Assembly (NCBI RefSeq): GCF_007992095.1 | Contig: NZ_BJZP01000017.1 | Coordinates: 31,750 to 95,749 of the forward strand | From: Paenirhizobium naphthalenivorans | Lineage (GTDB): Bacteria; Pseudomonadota; Alphaproteobacteria; Rhizobiales; Rhizobiaceae | Direction: 5' to 3' | DNA: 64,000 bases | Part shown: positions 43,797 to 54,980 of the stretch, in pieces | How positions within the stretch are numbered: the stretch's first letter is position 1 | Layout of the letters: every line of letters starts with the position of its first letter | Position numbers and translations under genes: made by a program | Notes under the pieces: generated by a model | Seen by the model: only the letters and a program-made list of their open reading frames with translations | The model's database searches: none | Told to the model about the DNA's origin: nothing

Positions 43797-45581
43797 ATGA
43801 ATGACTTTACCACCCGCCCGGAGATCCTTGGCACCTTCGGCGTCGTGACCTCCACCCACTGGATCGCCTCGGCCGTCGGCATGAGCATCCTGGAAAAGGG
43901 CGGCAACGCCTTCGACGCGGCCGTTGCATCCGGTTTCGTGCTGCAGGTTCTCGAACCGCATCTGGTCGGCCCCGGCGGAGACATGCCCGGTGTCATCTAT
44001 TCCGCGAAGAAGGGCAAGGTCGAGGTCATCTGCGCGCAAGGGACCGCGCCCGCCGGCGCGACCATCGAACACTACAGCGGCGAAGGCCTGTCGATCATTC
44101 CCGGTGACGGGCTGCTGGCGACCGTCATTCCCGGCTCCTTCGATGGCTGGATGCTGATGCTGCGCGACTACGGAACCATGTCGGTGCGCGATGTGCTCGA
44201 ACCGGCAATCCATTACGCCGAGCAGGGCCACCCGGTACTGCCGCGCGTTTCGGCGACGATCAAGGGACTGGCGGGCTTCTTCGAAAAGGAGTGGCCGACT
44301 TCGTACGAGACCTGGCTTCCGGGCGGTTCCGCCCCCGAGCCCCACGCACTCTTCCGCAATCCGGTCCTGGCCGCCACCTGGCAGCGCATCGTCACCGAGG
44401 CCGAAAGCGCCAAGGGTCGCGAAAACCAGATCGAGGCGGCCCGCAACGCCTTTTACCGCGGCTTCGTGGCCGAGGCGATCGATACCTATCTGAAAACCGC
44501 CGAAGTCATGGATGCCAGCGGCAGCCGCCACAAGGGTGTGCTGACTGCCGGCGACATGGCCGGCTGGAGCGCCACGGTAGAAGAACCGCAGACCTATGAC
44601 TATCATGGGTGGACCGTCGCCAAGACCGGCCCATGGGGCCAGGGTCCGGTGCTGTTGCAGTCGCTGGCACTCCTGAGCGGCATCGATATCGGCGCCATGG
44701 AACCCGGGAGCGCCGAATTCGTCCATACGGTCGTCGAGGCGATGAAGCTCGCTTATGCCGATCGCGAGGTCTATTACGGCGATCCGGCGTTCGCCACCGT
44801 CCCGATGGACCGGTTGTTGTCGGACAGCTACAACGACGAACGGCGCAAGCTGATCTCCTCGCAGGCGTCGATGACGCTCCGCCCGGGCAAGCTGCCCGGC
44901 TACGAGACCCAATACGATCTCACCATGGAGATGCTGGCCGGCATGTCGGGCACTGGCGCGGTCTACGAGCCGACCATGTCGCACCTGACCGAAAAACGTG
45001 GCGACACCGTCCACATCGACGTCATAGACCGCGAGGGCAACATGGTGTCGGTGACGCCGTCCGGCGGCTGGCTGCAATCCTCGCCGATCGTTCCGGGTCT
45101 TGGCTTCTGCCTCAATTCCCGCGCCCAGATGTTCTGGCTGAAGCCCGGACTGCCGACCTCGCTGGCACCCGGCAAGCGCCCGCGCACGACATTGACGCCA
45201 TCCCTGGCTCTCTACGAGGGCAAGCCGACGCTCGCATTCGGCACGCCGGGTGGCGACCAGCAGGATCAGTGGCAGCTGTCCTTCTTCCTGCGCTACGTTC
45301 ATCACAGACAGAACCTGCAGGCGGCAATCGACATGCCGTTGTTCCACACATCGCATTTCCCGGGCTCGTTCTACCCACGCACAAGCCAGCCCGGAAGCCT
45401 GATGATCGAAAGCAATATCGGCAGCGATGTCATCGCCGGACTGGCCGCCATGGGCCACCAGATCACGCCGGCCGATCCCTGGACTGTCGGCCGGCTGACC
45501 GCGGCCAGGAGAGATGCCGACGGTTTGCTGCGCGCCGCAGCGACGCCGCGTCTCATGCAAGCTTATGCAATAGGGAGATAG
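43797..45581 (+). CDS. ggt: Gamma-glutamyltransferase family Ntn-hydrolase
   Basis: 594 residues from the ATG behind GAAGGAAC. The proenzyme should cleave itself before T404 (DTVHIDV), the nucleophile of the small subunit; the N-terminal GGNAFDAAVASGFVLQVLEPH and the GGDM/PSGGW glycine loops are characteristic. No signal peptide is visible, so unlike the usual periplasmic enzyme it appears cytosolic. The family also includes oxamate amidohydrolase and cephalosporin acylases, so the bond cleaved may not be gamma-glutamyl. It lies inside a peptide-import operon, between the permeases and a DUF1028 gene, and would act on the imported compound. Confidence 0.85.
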   Translation: MNDFTTRPEILGTFGVVTSTHWIASAVGMSILEKGGNAFDAAVASGFVLQVLEPHLVGPGGDMPGVIYSAKKGKVEVICAQGTAPAGATIEHYSGEGLSIIPGDGLLATVIPGSFDGWMLMLRDYGTMSVRDVLEPAIHYAEQGHPVLPRVSATIKGLAGFFEKEWPTSYETWLPGGSAPEPHALFRNPVLAATWQRIVTEAESAKGRENQIEAARNAFYRGFVAEAIDTYLKTAEVMDASGSRHKGVLTAGDMAGWSATVEEPQTYDYHGWTVAKTGPWGQGPVLLQSLALLSGIDIGAMEPGSAEFVHTVVEAMKLAYADREVYYGDPAFATVPMDRLLSDSYNDERRKLISSQASMTLRPGKLPGYETQYDLTMEMLAGMSGTGAVYEPTMSHLTEKRGDTVHIDVIDREGNMVSVTPSGGWLQSSPIVPGLGFCLNSRAQMFWLKPGLPTSLAPGKRPRTTLTPSLALYEGKPTLAFGTPGGDQQDQWQLSFFLRYVHHRQNLQAAIDMPLFHTSHFPGSFYPRTSQPGSLMIESNIGSDVIAGLAAMGHQITPADPWTVGRLTAARRDADGLLRAAATPRLMQAYAIGR

Positions 45582-45583
45582 TC

Positions 45584-46342
45584 ATGACCTGGTCGATTGT
45601 CGCACGTGATCCGCAGACGGGCCATCTGGGCGTGGCGGTGGCAAGCCGCTTCTTCGCCGTCGGCGCCGCCGTTCCACACATTCGCGGCCGGGTGGGCGCC
45701 ATTGCCACCCAGGCCTTCGTCAGTCCCCTTTACGGCACGGATGGCCTTTTCCTGCTGGCCGAAGGCCGTACACCCGAGGAGATCATTTCGGTGTTGACGG
45801 CCCGCGATGACGGGTGCCAGCAGCGCCAACTGCATCTGATTGACGCTGCAGGACGCAATGCAGCCTTCACCGGATCCAAATGCATCGACTGGGCCGGGCA
45901 TATTGTCGACGACAATGTGTCGGTTGCCGGCAATATGCTGGCTGGTCCGCAGGTCATCGCCGAGACGCTCAGGGTTTACAAGGCGCTGGCGGATGCGCCT
46001 TTCACCGAGCGGTTGCTGGCGGCCATGGACGCCGGGGAAGCGGCCGGCGGTGACAAGCGCGGCAAGCAGTCGGCTGCACTCGTGATCTACCGGGACCAGG
46101 ACTATCCGTGGCTCGACATCCGTGCCGACGACCATCCGGACCCGCTGGCAGAACTCCGCCGGCTCCATGCTGTCGCGCAGGAGCGCTATCTCCATGTGGC
46201 GCAGACCATGCCGACCCGTGAGAACCCCCACGGACTGACGGACCGCACGGAGATCGACCGCAAGATCGCAGAACTGGAGGCCGCGCGCATAGCCGAAGGA
46301 CGCCCCTCGCCTTCATTCGCAACCCCGCTGAAGCCCGTGTGA
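45584..46342 (+). CDS. DUF1028 family protein (Ntn-hydrolase-like)
   Basis: 252 residues. The N terminus MTWSIVARDPQTGHLGVAVA, followed by SRFFAVGAAVPHIRGRVGAI, is diagnostic of DUF1028. Thr2 would be exposed after Met removal and is a plausible Ntn nucleophile. The function of this family is not established; it is often found near peptide transport or amidase genes. It starts 2 bp after the ggt stop, behind AGGGAGA, so both are translated together. A second Ntn-type hydrolase beside ggt suggests a two-step amide cleavage. Confidence 0.85.
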   Translation: MTWSIVARDPQTGHLGVAVASRFFAVGAAVPHIRGRVGAIATQAFVSPLYGTDGLFLLAEGRTPEEIISVLTARDDGCQQRQLHLIDAAGRNAAFTGSKCIDWAGHIVDDNVSVAGNMLAGPQVIAETLRVYKALADAPFTERLLAAMDAGEAAGGDKRGKQSAALVIYRDQDYPWLDIRADDHPDPLAELRRLHAVAQERYLHVAQTMPTRENPHGLTDRTEIDRKIAELEAARIAEGRPSPSFATPLKPV

Positions 46343-46379
46343 ACCACCGCCCGACACGCATGACCGGACCAGGAAAACC

Positions 46380-48218
<1,839 letters not shown>

Positions 48219-48581
48219 GCGGCGGCATGACTTCGGCTGCATATTGCCAGTCAGGAGCGCCGGTCCTGCGAGGCAGACCCAGCGGCCCTCCACCAATGTA
48301 CTCGCTACGGGATGAGAAATCGGCTCGTGAACTTGTACCGCCCAGGGTCCATATAGGCTGCACCCTGGAGCGCCAACCAAGACATGGTGAACGTCACCGG
48401 CAATCATGTCGGCAAGTGCTTTATTGCTGCGTTTTTCATTTGGCATCCGTTCTCATCGTGCCCTTGAACAACCTTGACGTTACCATTTAGATGGGACCCG
48501 CAAAGGCTGAACGAAGCACTCAAACGAACTGGCCTGACAACGGCCACGAGCAAGGCATAACTGATCTGAGCACCGTTTCCC
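48219..48581. other. Intergenic stretch between convergent operons without a recognisable gene
   Basis: The peptide operon and the sugar operon point towards each other. Open frames in the gap carry no recognisable domain. No clear terminator with a T-run was seen. The sequence is less GC-rich than the flanks, which would fit decayed gene debris, but I cannot identify it. Confidence 0.4.
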
Positions 48582-49697
48582 TCATGTTTTCGGGGTTTGG
48601 AGTACGGTCCGATTCATGTTTAGAACTGCCCGCTGGCTCTTCGGATCGAAAAGGTGGAGCGCGTCCTCATCGAAGGCAAACAAGCGTTCCGTTCCGTTCG
48701 CAATCGAACTACCTGGTGGAAGGCAGGCAGTGAGGCGTTGGTCTCCGACCTTGGCCATGACGACCAATTCCGGGCCTGTCATCTCGATGAGTTCGATGCG
48801 CGCCTTGATCGTCTGCCCCGGCTGCGCAGGATCGGCGAGCCTGAGCCTTTCCGGCCGGATGCCGATGCAAACGGGCTCGCTTTCAGCCAGGGATCCCTTA
48901 AGGCGGGAAGGAATGGCGATGGCTTCCGTGCAACCAGCCAGATGCAGTCCCCCGTCCGACATTGTGGCATCAAGCAAGTTCATTGGTGGCGCCCCGACAA
49001 AACCGGCGACGTAGAGCGTTGCCGGACGATTGTATATTTCTTCCGGGGTGCCTATCTGCTCGATGCGCCCGTCCCGCATGACTGCGATGCGTGTAGCAAG
49101 CGTCATCGCTTCTATCTGATCGTGAGTGACATAGACGACCGTGGTCTTCATCTTCTCGTGTAGTCGCTTCAGTTCCACGCGCATTTCCATGCGCAACTTG
49201 GCATCCAGGTTCGAGAGAGGTTCGTCGAAAAGAAAGATCTGCGGGTTCCTCACCAGCGCCCTGCCGATCGCCACGCGCTGGCGTTGCCCGCCCGACAGCT
49301 CCGCAGGACGGCGATCGAGCAGGTCTTCGATCTGCAGCAGCCTCGCGGCATCGTGTATCGCCTTCTCGCGCTGGGCCTGCGGGACTTTGCGTATCTCCAG
49401 CCCGAAGCCAATATTCCGGGCGACTGACATGTTGGGATAGAGCGCGTAGGACTGAAAGACCATTGCGATGTCGCGGTTCTTGGGGTGCACGCCCACGACC
49501 GAGCGCCCGCCGATAAGCACATCGCCGCTAGAGGGCTCCGTCAGGCCGGCAATGATGTTGAGTAGGGTAGACTTGCCGCAGCCCGAGGCCCCGAGAAGCA
49601 CGAGAAACTCCCCGTTGTCGAGCGAGATGTCGATGCCTTTCAGCGTCTCGACCTTGCCGAAACGCTTATAGAGATCCCGGACTTCGAGCGCACTCAT
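48582..49697 (-). CDS. Sugar ABC transporter ATP-binding protein (MalK/UgpC-like)
   Basis: 371 residues from the ATG opening MSALEVRDLYKRFG; the upstream frame extension is kinase-gene sequence. Walker A GASGCGKS is at residues 36-43, the signature LSGGQRQR near 135, Walker B FLFDEPLSNLD, and a C-terminal regulatory domain with IGIRPERLR. It energises the CUT1-type importer. Its start overlaps the stop of the PfkB gene (ATGA), so it is the last gene of a six-gene operon. Confidence 0.92.
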   Translation of the reverse strand: MSALEVRDLYKRFGKVETLKGIDISLDNGEFLVLLGASGCGKSTLLNIIAGLTEPSSGDVLIGGRSVVGVHPKNRDIAMVFQSYALYPNMSVARNIGFGLEIRKVPQAQREKAIHDAARLLQIEDLLDRRPAELSGGQRQRVAIGRALVRNPQIFLFDEPLSNLDAKLRMEMRVELKRLHEKMKTTVVYVTHDQIEAMTLATRIAVMRDGRIEQIGTPEEIYNRPATLYVAGFVGAPPMNLLDATMSDGGLHLAGCTEAIAIPSRLKGSLAESEPVCIGIRPERLRLADPAQPGQTIKARIELIEMTGPELVVMAKVGDQRLTACLPPGSSIANGTERLFAFDEDALHLFDPKSQRAVLNMNRTVLQTPKT

Positions 49698-50629
49698 GAA
49701 AGGGTCTCCAGCTTGGAAAGCGTATCCGGCTCGCCATAGCGCCGCGGTGAAGTGGAAATCGTCTGCGACGCCACCCGGGCGCCGACAGACAGGCAAGTCT
49801 CCAATGAATTACCGGCGCAAAGGGCCGCTAGAAAGGCGGCGTTGAACACGTCACCCGCGCCGATCGTGTCGACGACCTTCACCTGCGGCGTCTTGACGGA
49901 CACCAGAGTGCCGTCGGCATCGATCCCGATCACATCCTCGGGCCCGCGCTTGACGACGACGATCGCGCCTGGCCGCATCATCGCTTTCAGCCGATGAGCC
50001 GCCTCGACCGCGTCGCTGCACCCGGCCACGGCGGTGGATTCCACCTCATTGAGCAGGGAGCAGTGGCTGCGTCTAAGCCATCCTGCCGCGGCGGCGCGAT
50101 TCTGCTCAGACCAGCCGTCGAGCGGCCAGCCGGTGTCCAGCGCCACGTCGATCCCGTTCGCATCCGCCCAGTCAAAGAAGGCCTCGTAGTCGTCGCGCAG
50201 CGAATCCGTTAGGAAAGTGCCGCAAAGCAAGGCATACCCCCCATGCAGGCGTTTCGTGTCCAGTATCGCCTGCACCTGCGCGAAGCTGAGGAGCGGGAGG
50301 TGCCCCCGGGTGGTGAAGAATGTGCGCTCGCCGTTCGGATGGGTGATCCCGACACTGAGCGTCGTGCTGGACGGCTCCACGGGCCAATGTTCGGACTGCC
50401 CAGCAAAGGCGTCGCGCAGCCACAGGCCAAACTGGTCATTGCCGACACTCGCGGCGATCTGGAAGTCAACTCCAAGTGCCGTCCAGGCCAACGCCGTGTT
50501 ACCGGCCGATCCACCCACGCGCAGTTCGTCGTGATCCACGATGACCTCGGTGCCCGCAACCGGCCAGGGCTCGGTCGGGCCGAGAATGAGATCAACATTG
50601 ACATTGCCTATCACTGCAAGCGGGCGCAT
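49694..50629 (-). CDS. PfkB-family carbohydrate kinase
   Basis: 311 residues from the ATG that starts MRPLAVIGNVNVDLILG. The PfkB signatures are visible: the N-terminal GGSAGNTALAWTALG-like segment (VGGSAGNTALAW) and the C-terminal DTIGAGDVFNAAFLAAL with the catalytic Asp. It phosphorylates a sugar, nucleoside or fructosamine. Next to an SIS-domain protein and a sugar importer, a role as a fructosamine 6-kinase (FrlD-like) or a ketose kinase is plausible. It lies 4 bp after the SIS gene and overlaps the ATPase gene. Confidence 0.9.
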   Translation of the reverse strand: MRPLAVIGNVNVDLILGPTEPWPVAGTEVIVDHDELRVGGSAGNTALAWTALGVDFQIAASVGNDQFGLWLRDAFAGQSEHWPVEPSSTTLSVGITHPNGERTFFTTRGHLPLLSFAQVQAILDTKRLHGGYALLCGTFLTDSLRDDYEAFFDWADANGIDVALDTGWPLDGWSEQNRAAAAGWLRRSHCSLLNEVESTAVAGCSDAVEAAHRLKAMMRPGAIVVVKRGPEDVIGIDADGTLVSVKTPQVKVVDTIGAGDVFNAAFLAALCAGNSLETCLSVGARVASQTISTSPRRYGEPDTLSKLETLS

Positions 50630-50633
50630 CCGG

Positions 50634-51650
50634 TCATTCGCTCCGCGTGATCTTGGTGGAACGGACCGGAGTGCCGACGTTGGCGACCCGGCTCGCCGCA
50701 AAGGCGACCATGAAGCTCTGCGCGACAGGCAGAATGGCCAGGATCGCGGCCATGCCGCTCGCCGGCCCGAGGCCGACGGTCACCACATCGTCGACCGGCA
50801 GATCGCCGGACGCGTCGAAGACCACCACTGGGGAACCCGCGTCAGATGCGGACGCGGCCATTCCCGCCACCAGGGGCGCGGTTTCGTCGCAGGCCCGGAA
50901 CAGCACCACTCCGACCGAGGGCCCGAGCATTTCCATGGGTCCATGCCGTAATTGCCCGCCCTCGAGGGAGAAGCAGGGCAGACGCGAGAGTTCGGTCAGG
51001 CCAAGCGCGACGGCCTCGGCCACACCCTGAAGGCGACGCCCGGAAGTGACGATGGTCGCAACACCCGACATGGCTTCGACGGCCGTATCGATGGCCGGCC
51101 CCCGGGGTGTCTGCAGCACCGCCAAAGCGGGCTCGGCGTTCCATCCGAGCGCCGCCAAAATCGCCATGTGCATCGCGAACGTCACCGTCAGGCTCCGCGT
51201 GGCGGCAAAAGCGCGTTCCGTACCGCCCGCGCCGACAAGGCACGGTATCTTGCGGGCGAGAGACGACCCTGCCTCCAGGGTCAGCCCGAAAGTATCCGGC
51301 CGATCCCCGACCAAGGCAAACCATCGCAGCACTTCGGCGCTTTCTCCCGACTGGGATGTCACGATGATGGTGCGGCCCTCAATCGGCAGCGGCTGGCCCA
51401 ACTGCTCGGAAAGTGGCAAGGCAATGGCATCGATCCCCAGATCGCGATAGAGCGGCTCGACGGCGCGTCCGACCGCATGGGAACCGCCCATCCCGAGCAG
51501 AAGCAGCCTTCCGGTCCGCCGAAGCGACGCCGCAATTTCCCCGGCCTGCGACGCCGCGGCGGTGAAGGTCGTGCGCGCATCCGCGTGCTGTCGCGCCATT
51601 TCGTGTTCGATGGCAATCAGTCCCGCGGGTCGGTTCGGTGAAGAGTTCAT
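50634..51650 (-). CDS. SIS-domain sugar isomerase/deglycase (AgaS/FrlB/GlmS-C type)
   Basis: 338 residues from the ATG spaced 7 bp from AAGGAT; an ATG 6 bp earlier is also in frame. Two SIS domains are present: LLLLGMGGSHAVGRAVEPLY and TIIVTSQSGESAEVLRW in the first, and RHGPMEMLGPSVGVVLF in the second, as in the C-terminal half of GlmS. The pattern fits enzymes that act on phosphorylated amino sugars: aldose-ketose isomerases/deaminases (AgaS) or fructosamine-6-phosphate deglycases (FrlB). It lies between the permease and the PfkB kinase gene. The deglycase role is my preferred hypothesis but is not proven. Confidence 0.83.
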   Translation of the reverse strand: MNSSPNRPAGLIAIEHEMARQHADARTTFTAAASQAGEIAASLRRTGRLLLLGMGGSHAVGRAVEPLYRDLGIDAIALPLSEQLGQPLPIEGRTIIVTSQSGESAEVLRWFALVGDRPDTFGLTLEAGSSLARKIPCLVGAGGTERAFAATRSLTVTFAMHMAILAALGWNAEPALAVLQTPRGPAIDTAVEAMSGVATIVTSGRRLQGVAEAVALGLTELSRLPCFSLEGGQLRHGPMEMLGPSVGVVLFRACDETAPLVAGMAASASDAGSPVVVFDASGDLPVDDVVTVGLGPASGMAAILAILPVAQSFMVAFAASRVANVGTPVRSTKITRSE

Positions 51651-51652
51651 GA

Positions 51653-52498
51653 TCATCCTTTGACGCCGCCACTCGTCAGCCCGGCAATCAGGGCGCGCTG
51701 CATGACGAGACCGATCACCACGGGCGGCAGGGCGGCGAGCACGCCCGCGGTCGCGATCAATCCGTAATCGGAAACCCGGCCACCGGCGAGATCGGCAATG
51801 GCCACGGTCAAGGTCTTGGAATGCTGATCGGAGGTGAACAGCAGCGCATAGAAGAATTCGTCCCAGGCAAGCAGGAACGCGAACAGGGCGGCCGTCGCCA
51901 TGATCGGAGCGGCGAGCGGCAAGGTGATCATCCGCAGGATCTGGTCGAGGCGCGCGCCCTCGATCATCGCCGCGTTCTCGATCTCGCGCGGGATGGAATC
52001 GAAGCCGGACTTCAATAGCCAGGTGGTGAACGGCGCGAGGATCGTCAGATAGACGAGGGCAAGGCCGTAGACCGAATTGAGCATGTCGAGTGCGGCGAGC
52101 CCCATGTACAGCGGCACGGCCAACGCGACCGGCGGCAGCATGTAGGTGCCAATGACCGCATAGAGCGACCAGGTGACGGAGGGCGTGCGCGAGACGGCCC
52201 AGGCGGCAGGCACCGCGACCGCAAGCGCGGCAATGGTCGCCATGCCCGCCACCACGACGCTGTTGACCAGCGATGCGGTGAAGGCAGCCCCGGCGCTGTT
52301 GGGGACCCGCGACAGCAGGAACTTGTAGCGCGACAGATCGATTGCCGTCGGCCACCAGTAAAGCGGCTTTGCCGTCAGATCGGCCGAGGGAGAGATGCTC
52401 ATGACGAACAGCCAAAGCATCGGAGCGAGGATCACCGCTGCCAGAAGGAGGGCGCTGAGATGGATGAAGATCGTGAAGGAAAGGCTTCTGTGTTCCAT
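51653..52498 (-). CDS. Sugar ABC transporter permease (MalG-like)
   Basis: 281-residue CUT1 permease. The MalG-type EAA loop ENAAMIEGARLDQILRMITLPLA and the periplasmic-loop ADLTAKPLYWWPTAIDLSRY are characteristic. About six membrane segments. Its stop overlaps the region of the SIS start, and it follows the MalF-like gene by 1 bp. Confidence 0.92.
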   Translation of the reverse strand: MEHRSLSFTIFIHLSALLLAAVILAPMLWLFVMSISPSADLTAKPLYWWPTAIDLSRYKFLLSRVPNSAGAAFTASLVNSVVVAGMATIAALAVAVPAAWAVSRTPSVTWSLYAVIGTYMLPPVALAVPLYMGLAALDMLNSVYGLALVYLTILAPFTTWLLKSGFDSIPREIENAAMIEGARLDQILRMITLPLAAPIMATAALFAFLLAWDEFFYALLFTSDQHSKTLTVAIADLAGGRVSDYGLIATAGVLAALPPVVIGLVMQRALIAGLTSGGVKG

Positions 52499-52499
52499 G

Positions 52500-53381
52500 T
52501 CAGCCCAGCTCCGAACTCTTGCGGATCAGCAGCACGTAGACCAGCGACAGCATGGTCACGAGCAGGGTGACGATCAGCGCCAGCGAGGCGCCCGATCCCG
52601 CCCGCTGGAACGAGAACGCCTCCTGGTAGACGAGAATCGACAAAGTGCGCGTGCTGTTGGCCGGACCACCGCGTGTCATCACCCAGATGATGTCGAAGAC
52701 CTTGAAGGCTTCGATGGTCCGCAGCACCAGCGCCACCATCAGGGGACCGGCCAGATAGGGCATGATGACGAAGCGGAACCGGGCGAATGCCCCGGCACCG
52801 TCCATCATTGCCGCAGCGGTAATGTCTCGCGGCACGGCCTGGAGTGCTGCGAGCGCGATCAGCGCAACGAGAGGAAAGTTCTTCCAGCAGTCGGCGACGA
52901 TGAGCGCAGTCAGCGCCGTTCCGGGCTCTCCGAGCCAGGAGCGATAGGCGTCCAGCATCCCGATCTGGGTGAGAGCGGAGTTGAGCGCTCCATATTCCGG
53001 ATTGTAGATCAGCCGCCAAAGCGTGGCGTTGACCACCGTCGGCAGCGCCCAAGGCAGGATCATCAAGGCTCTGAGTATCGTGCGTCCGCGAAATTGCTGA
53101 TTGAGCAGCAGCGCCGCAAGCACGCCGAGCACGATTTCCGCCGCCACCGAGATGACCGAGAACAGGGTGGTCGTGACCAGCGCATTCTGGAAGCTCGAGC
53201 CGCCGAGCATTCGTGAATAATTGGACAGTCCGACGAAATTGCCGTGGCTGCCGACAAGCTTGGCATCGGTGAACGAGAGCCGGAGCGTATCCGCCATGGG
53301 CCAGCCGATTACCGCGATCATCACCGCCAGAAGCGGCAGCATGAGCAACCATGCCCGTGTCGTGATCCATGTGCTGGACAT
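52500..53381 (-). CDS. Sugar ABC transporter permease (MalF-like)
   Basis: 293-residue CUT1 permease. The first helix is WLLMLPLLAVMIAVIGWPMADTLRLSF, and the EAA loop reads TAAAMMDGAGAFARFRFVIMPYL. It has the short MalF form without the large periplasmic insert. It is 102 bp downstream of the binding-protein gene with a hairpin between them. Confidence 0.92.
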   Translation of the reverse strand: MSSTWITTRAWLLMLPLLAVMIAVIGWPMADTLRLSFTDAKLVGSHGNFVGLSNYSRMLGGSSFQNALVTTTLFSVISVAAEIVLGVLAALLLNQQFRGRTILRALMILPWALPTVVNATLWRLIYNPEYGALNSALTQIGMLDAYRSWLGEPGTALTALIVADCWKNFPLVALIALAALQAVPRDITAAAMMDGAGAFARFRFVIMPYLAGPLMVALVLRTIEAFKVFDIIWVMTRGGPANSTRTLSILVYQEAFSFQRAGSGASLALIVTLLVTMLSLVYVLLIRKSSELG

Positions 53382-53438
53382 GCGAGGAACCTAGTCGAGT
53401 AGGATGACGGAAGTGTCTGCACGGAGCTGCCGGCGGCA

Positions 53439-53469
53439 GGCGGGCAGCATCGAACAGATGCCACCCGCC
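53439..53469 (-). other. Hairpin between binding-protein and permease genes
   Basis: GGCGGG-CA-GCATC pairs with GATGC-CA-CCCGCC across a 5-base loop; only the CA/CA pairs mismatch. It lies 15 bp after the binding-protein stop, inside the operon, without a T-run. Confidence 0.65.
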
Positions 53470-53483
53470 AAGCGTGAAGCAAG

Positions 53484-54719
53484 TTACAGACCGCTGTTCT
53501 CGGCGGCGGTCTTCAGGGCCTGTTCCGGGTCGGCCTGGCCAAGCAACGATTCCTGGATCGCCTGCTGCAGGGCGGCAGAGAGTTCCTGATATTTCGGCGT
53601 GGTCGGACGCGGATACATGGCTGCGAGGCCCGACTTTGCCGCCGCGATCAGTTCCTCCTGCCCAGCCGTGACGGCAGGATCCTCATAGGACGATGCCCAG
53701 ATCGGCAGGCTCAGTTTGGCATAGGCGTTCTGGGTCTGCTGGGACGTCATGAAAGCGACGTAGTTCCAGGCTTCGTCCGGATGCTTGCTGGTGGTGGTTA
53801 CGCCGAGACCCATCGAACCGTTGACCGCGGAGACGGCGCTCTTGCCTTCAACGCCGGGTGCGGGCACGACGCCTACCTTTCCGGCGACCTTGCTCTCCTT
53901 GGGATCATTGGCGAGGTTGTACATATAGGTCCAATTGAGGGCGAAGGCCGCTTCACCATTCTGGAAGACGCGGCGAACGTCTTCCTCCAGAAACTCCTTG
54001 GAGTTCTTGTTGGTCAGGCCGGAATTGTAGCTGTCGACCATGTATTTCAGCGCATCGAGACCTCCGTCGGTCTGGAATGCCGGTTTGCCGTCTTTCAGGA
54101 AACTGCCGCCGTAGGCGCTGACCAGCGTGGTGTAGTCGCAGATGGCGGCTTCGGCCTGAGCCCAGCTCCAGACGATCGGAGCATCCGAAAGCCCCTTGTC
54201 CTTGATCGTCTTGGCCTGAGATGCCAGCTCGTCCCAGGTCTTCGGCGGCGCCTTGATGCCGGCCTTCTCCAGGATTTCCTTGTTGTAGAACAGATATTTG
54301 GTGTCGAGGATCCACGGCATGCCATATTGCTTGCCGTCATATTCGACCGTCGTCCAGGCGCCCGGCAGAACCCCGCTCTTCATCTCCTGCGTGATGCGGT
54401 CGGAGATATCGACCAGCACCTTGTTGGCCGCATATTCGGCCGGCCAGATGACGTCGAACAATACGACGTCGTAGCCGCCGCCGGAGCCCTGGGCGAGCAC
54501 CGTCTTGTCGTGCAGGCCCTCATATGGAACGAACTCCAGAGTGACCTTTACGTCGGGATTGGCCTTGGTGAAGGCATCGGTCATCGCCCGAACGTCCGCC
54601 TCGCTATAGGCGGCCTGGGCCATGAAAAGGGCGTTCAGCGTCGTTTCCGCGTAAGCGGGCGTGGTAAGCGATGCACCGAGCAGCGTCGCGCTCAGAAGTA
54701 TATTGCGCATGGATTCCAT
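53484..54719 (-). CDS. Sugar ABC transporter substrate-binding protein (SBP_bac_1)
   Basis: 411 residues from the second of three nearby ATGs, the one best spaced from GGAGG. The signal peptide (RNILLSATLLGASLTTPAYA) ends near residue 24. The mature protein has the SBP_bac_1 features LEFVPYEGLHDKTVLAQGSG, YDVVLFDVIW and EAAFALNWTYMYN. It heads an operon of importer, SIS protein and PfkB kinase. The ligand is likely an amino sugar, fructosamine or similar conjugate; this is inference from the enzymes. Confidence 0.92.
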   Translation of the reverse strand: MESMRNILLSATLLGASLTTPAYAETTLNALFMAQAAYSEADVRAMTDAFTKANPDVKVTLEFVPYEGLHDKTVLAQGSGGGYDVVLFDVIWPAEYAANKVLVDISDRITQEMKSGVLPGAWTTVEYDGKQYGMPWILDTKYLFYNKEILEKAGIKAPPKTWDELASQAKTIKDKGLSDAPIVWSWAQAEAAICDYTTLVSAYGGSFLKDGKPAFQTDGGLDALKYMVDSYNSGLTNKNSKEFLEEDVRRVFQNGEAAFALNWTYMYNLANDPKESKVAGKVGVVPAPGVEGKSAVSAVNGSMGLGVTTTSKHPDEAWNYVAFMTSQQTQNAYAKLSLPIWASSYEDPAVTAGQEELIAAAKSGLAAMYPRPTTPKYQELSAALQQAIQESLLGQADPEQALKTAAENSGL

Positions 54720-54870
54720 CATTGCCTCCAGTAACTGACTCTTGCCGTTTCACGGCGCTCCTTCAGGTGGCGCCTACCCCAGAAAACCTGCCGTGTGCGG
54801 ACAGGGATGAAGTTCGAACGGAGCTTTTCCACGGGTGACAGACAGGCGCCCCACACTGCGGCATCCCCCC

Positions 54871-54916
54871 AAGGACTCTTCCGGCCCCTTAATAAGGACT
54901 CTTCCGGCCCCTTAAT
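54871..54916. repeat. Exact 23-bp tandem duplication in a divergent promoter
   Basis: The unit beginning AAGGACTCTTCCGG and ending CCTTAAT occurs twice head to tail without a mismatch (54871-54893 and 54894-54916), followed by part of a third TTAA end. It lies between the ROK gene and the sugar importer operon, directly beside the candidate operator. Confidence 0.9.
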
Positions 54917-54918
54917 TA

Positions 54919-54935
54919 AGTCAATTGATTTGACT
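54919..54935. promoter_or_regulatory. Candidate ROK operator
   Basis: AGTCAA-N5-TTGACT, a perfect inverted repeat in an AT-rich stretch 46 bp before the ROK start. It is suitable for a dimeric repressor acting on both divergent promoters. Confidence 0.55.
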
Positions 54936-54980
54936 AAATATTTGTTCGATAATTTTTCGGAGTCAAGCGAGTATTTTCCG

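Noticed and set aside
43722..45560. 612-codon open frame on the minus strand
   Set aside because: It lies opposite the gamma-glutamyltransferase gene, whose catalytic motifs are clear. The antisense translation is low-complexity and unlike any family.
44609..45583. N-terminal extension of the DUF1028 frame for over 300 codons
   Set aside because: The extension overlaps the gamma-glutamyltransferase gene out of frame. The DUF1028 family starts at MTWSIVARD, which has its own ribosome-binding site.
48219..48581. Short frames between the peptide and sugar operons as hypothetical genes
   Set aside because: No domain and no consistent coding bias; the frames overlap on both strands.
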